Origin: CAZCAC01 sp964496575
GTDB taxonomy: Bacteria; Planctomycetota; UBA1135; GCA-002686595
Assembly (NCBI GenBank): GCA_964496575.1
Contig: CAZCAC010000184.1
Coordinates: forward strand, 1-13,704
Direction of reading: 5' to 3'
Length of the DNA: 13,704 bases
Shown here: piece by piece, positions 11,708 through 13,704 of the stretch
Layout of the letters: each line of letters starts with the position of its first letter
Position numbering within the stretch: position 1 is the stretch's first letter
The notes under the pieces: generated by a model
Told to the model about the DNA's origin: nothing
Database searches by the model: none
What the model saw: the letters and a program-made list of their open reading frames with translations, nothing else
Made by a program: the position numbers and the translations under genes

Positions 11708-13704
11708 ATGAAGCGCTCTTCCCGTGTGGTGTGGTTCGTTCTCGTGCTGGCCCTCGTCGGCACCTTCCTGCTCGTCGATCCGCTCGGCTGGTTCCTGGGA
11801 GAGACCGAGTCCCGATCGCTCATCGATCCGACCCCGGAGGTCGAGGCCGAAGAAGAGGTGGTGGCACCGATCGTCACCCCCTCCGTCGGTGAGACCGCCA
11901 CGACGCAGGACTCCGAAAGCGAGCGGCAAGCGATCGTCCCCGAGGTCGAGGCGGACATCGCCACCTTGCGAGTGCTGGACCGGACCGATCACGCCGTGGC
12001 CGACGCGCAGCTCATCCTCGTGCGCGGGGATGAGCTGCTCGCGAATGATCGCACCGATGAGGCGGGCGAGCTGGAGCTCGACGCCGACGAGCAAGCCGCC
12101 GGGCTGGTGATCGCCGTTCCGGGCCGCCCACCCGAGTGGCACGACGTCGTGCTGCACGCCGGCCGCCAGGACGTGTACCTGGTCGAGGGGGCTCGCCTCG
12201 CCGGTCGCTTCGTCACCGAGGACGGGAGCTCGCCGGGCGTGCTGCGCCTGAGTCTCGATTCCGATCACTCGCCGACCAACATTCCAGACCTGCCGGCGGC
12301 CGCAAAGGAGGCCATCCGCTACGACTCCCTGCGAGGGGGCTACTCCATCTTCGAGACCGACGAGGAGGGCGCCTTCGAGCTCGAGGGCCTGCCAGCCGTG
12401 TGGAGCGGACGGATCTGGATGCGCCGCGGCTGGAAGGTGCTGTCCACCTCGCACGGGGAGACCGAGCCCTCCGCCGGAGGGGTGCGATTCACGGAGCCGG
12501 CGACCGACGTGGTCGTGCGGCTCGCCCGGCGGCGCACGCTCACCGGCCGACTGGTGCTGCGGGACGACGGCTCGCCCCTCACCGACACTCGCATCTCGGC
12601 GAGGCTGCGCTCACCGAACGCGAGGTCCACGGAGAACTTCAGCTCGAAAACCGACGAGGAGGGGCGCTTCTCGTTCGAGTGCAGGCAGGAGGTGATCAGC
12701 GAATTCGAGCTCCGGCTCGGGCTGCGGGTCTCGGACGGTGTGCCCCTGCTCCGGCTCGACGCGGAGAGTCTGCCCGCCGACGGCGACCTCGGCGACGTGG
12801 TGGTGAGTGACGTGCGTCACGTTCCCTTCTTGCTGCAGAACGTCGAGGGCGAGCCGATCCGCAACGGCGCGGCCGTCGCCCTGGGTGCACGCAGCGAGCG
12901 CACTGGCGAGGACGGTCGGGGGGAGCTGCGCTGGGTCCCGAGGGTGGTCGACGAGCTCGTCGCGGAGGCCCGGGGGTTCGTCCCCACGGCGCACGCGATT
13001 CCGCCGGTGGTGGCCGATCCGCTCGTGGTGACGATGCAGCGGTCGAACCGGCTCGCCGTGAAGCTCCTGCTCACCGAGGGCGCCAGCCCCGACCAGTTCA
13101 AGGTCGTGCTCCAGGGAGAGACGGCGATCACGGACGGTCCGATGAACGACACCCGCGACCAGCTGCGTCACGTCGAGCGGTGGGCGTATCCGCTCTACAG
13201 GCTCATGCAGAAGCCCGCCGACCAGTATCTCTGCTCGGAGCTCGACCCGCGGACGAACACCGCGGTCTTCCACGCACTTCGTCCGGGCGTGAACATCGAG
13301 CTCGAGATCCAGGGCGCGACCGGGCGTGCCGTGTACCACTCCGAGATCCTGGCCCCGCTCGCGCCGGAGGAGCAGCGGGAGCTCGAGGTACCGCTCGCGA
13401 CGAACCTGGTCGCCTTTCGCGGGCGGGTCCTCGACGAGAATGGAAACCCACTGGTGCGTGCACACCTCCAGCTCGGAGGCGAGCTCCGCGCCTTCACCGA
13501 CGACGACGGGGGGTTCGAGTACTTTCTCGAAGGCCCGGAGACGGGCACGCTCCTCATCGCGCATCGCACGTGCACGACGAAGTACCTCCACGACTACACG
13601 GTGCCGACCGATGGCCGACCGGTGGAGTTCCGCCTGAGCCCGGCGCGGCCGCTGATCGTCGAGGTGGTGGACGGGAACGGAACCCCCATGCCGGAGGCCG
13701 AGAT
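11708..13704 (+). CDS. Membrane-anchored CarboxypepD_reg repeat protein, incomplete at window end
   Basis: At least 665 residues, with no stop before the edge. GGAG eight bases upstream fixes the ATG at 11708. Residues ~8-29 are a hydrophobic anchor or signal (VVWFVLVLALVGTFLLVDPL), followed by an acidic Pro/Thr/Glu-rich linker to ~80. Serial beta-sandwich repeats of the carboxypeptidase-regulatory type then follow: ATLRVLDRTDHAVADAQLIL (~83), GARLAGRFVTEDGSSPGVLR (~161), RTLTGRLVLRDDGSPLTDTR (~275), VAFRGRVLDENGNPLVRAHL (~568) and LIVEVVDGNGTPMPEAE (~649), each with a GRF/GGF-type strand nearby (TDEEGRFSF; TDDDGGFEY). No protease or other catalytic domain is visible so far. The layout (anchor, acidic linker, repeats) copies the extracytoplasmic half of the sigma fusion. 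Likely a surface or periplasmic structural or binding protein; the C-terminal domain, if any, is outside the window. Confidence 0.75.
   Translation, partial: MKRSSRVVWFVLVLALVGTFLLVDPLGWFLGETESRSLIDPTPEVEAEEEVVAPIVTPSVGETATTQDSESERQAIVPEVEADIATLRVLDRTDHAVADAQLILVRGDELLANDRTDEAGELELDADEQAAGLVIAVPGRPPEWHDVVLHAGRQDVYLVEGARLAGRFVTEDGSSPGVLRLSLDSDHSPTNIPDLPAAAKEAIRYDSLRGGYSIFETDEEGAFELEGLPAVWSGRIWMRRGWKVLSTSHGETEPSAGGVRFTEPATDVVVRLARRRTLTGRLVLRDDGSPLTDTRISARLRSPNARSTENFSSKTDEEGRFSFECRQEVISEFELRLGLRVSDGVPLLRLDAESLPADGDLGDVVVSDVRHVPFLLQNVEGEPIRNGAAVALGARSERTGEDGRGELRWVPRVVDELVAEARGFVPTAHAIPPVVADPLVVTMQRSNRLAVKLLLTEGASPDQFKVVLQGETAITDGPMNDTRDQLRHVERWAYPLYRLMQKPADQYLCSELDPRTNTAVFHALRPGVNIELEIQGATGRAVYHSEILAPLAPEEQRELEVPLATNLVAFRGRVLDENGNPLVRAHLQLGGELRAFTDDDGGFEYFLEGPETGTLLIAHRTCTTKYLHDYTVPTDGRPVEFRLSPARPLIVEVVDGNGTPMPEAE

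Noticed and set aside
10949..13591. Two long minus-strand open frames opposite the end of the toroid gene and the last gene
   Set aside because: Their products are His/Arg/Glu-rich without family features, while the plus strand encodes regular beta-repeat motifs.
1..13704. CRISPR array, tRNA, rRNA or tandem satellite
   Set aside because: No regularly spaced repeats, cloverleaf or rRNA-like conserved stretches were noticed on either strand by eye.

Overview
The window is very GC-rich bacterial DNA. The gene families point to Planctomycetota or a close relative: a HzsA-like di-heme protein fragment, an ECF sigma factor fused to a long membrane and extracytoplasmic tail, secreted carboxypeptidase-regulatory-like (CarboxypepD_reg) repeat proteins, an alpha/alpha-toroid prenyltransferase-like secreted protein, and a membrane-embedded spermidine-synthase-like protein with a TPR tail. 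This placement is inferred from the mix of families; no taxonomic marker gene is present.

Region by region. (1) 1-961: the left end of an IS200/IS605-family element, with a minus-strand tnpA fragment and an end hairpin, abuts a c-type cytochrome of the HzsA-related type and removes its 5' part. (2) 1050-1304, minus: a small DUF4242-like gene broken by an in-frame TGA. (3) 1305-1648: no gene; a TATAAT box lies at 1572-1577. (4) 1649-1828, plus: a small membrane or secreted peptide with a His/Trp-rich tail. (5) 1902-2663, minus: a TauE/SafE permease, divergent from (6) 2786-5644, plus: the polytopic spermidine-synthase-like protein with TPRs. Both divergent genes have a TANNNT box six bases before the ATG, as expected for leaderless transcripts. 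(7) 5657-8820, minus: the sigma-TM-CarboxypepD_reg fusion, with a frameshift near 6200 that cuts off the last ~180 codons. (8) 8821-9199: a non-coding divergent control region with three inverted repeats. (9) 9200-11555, plus: a small putative lipoprotein overlapping by 8 bp a secreted toroid plus discoidin-like protein. (10) 11708 to the window end, plus: a membrane-anchored CarboxypepD_reg repeat protein, open at the edge.

The part most likely to be a coherent and little-described system is 5657-13704. A sigma factor whose C-terminal half appears to lie outside the cytoplasmic membrane is divergent from a lipoprotein/toroid pair. Beyond that pair is a second protein with the same anchor, acidic linker and beta-repeat plan but no sigma part. 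A reasonable inference is a one-polypeptide envelope-sensing transcription switch with surface or periplasmic clients, but nothing in the sequence proves the genes act together.

Three genes look damaged (cytochrome, DUF4242-like gene, sigma fusion). The single-base frameshift and the in-frame stop could be real decay or assembly errors.
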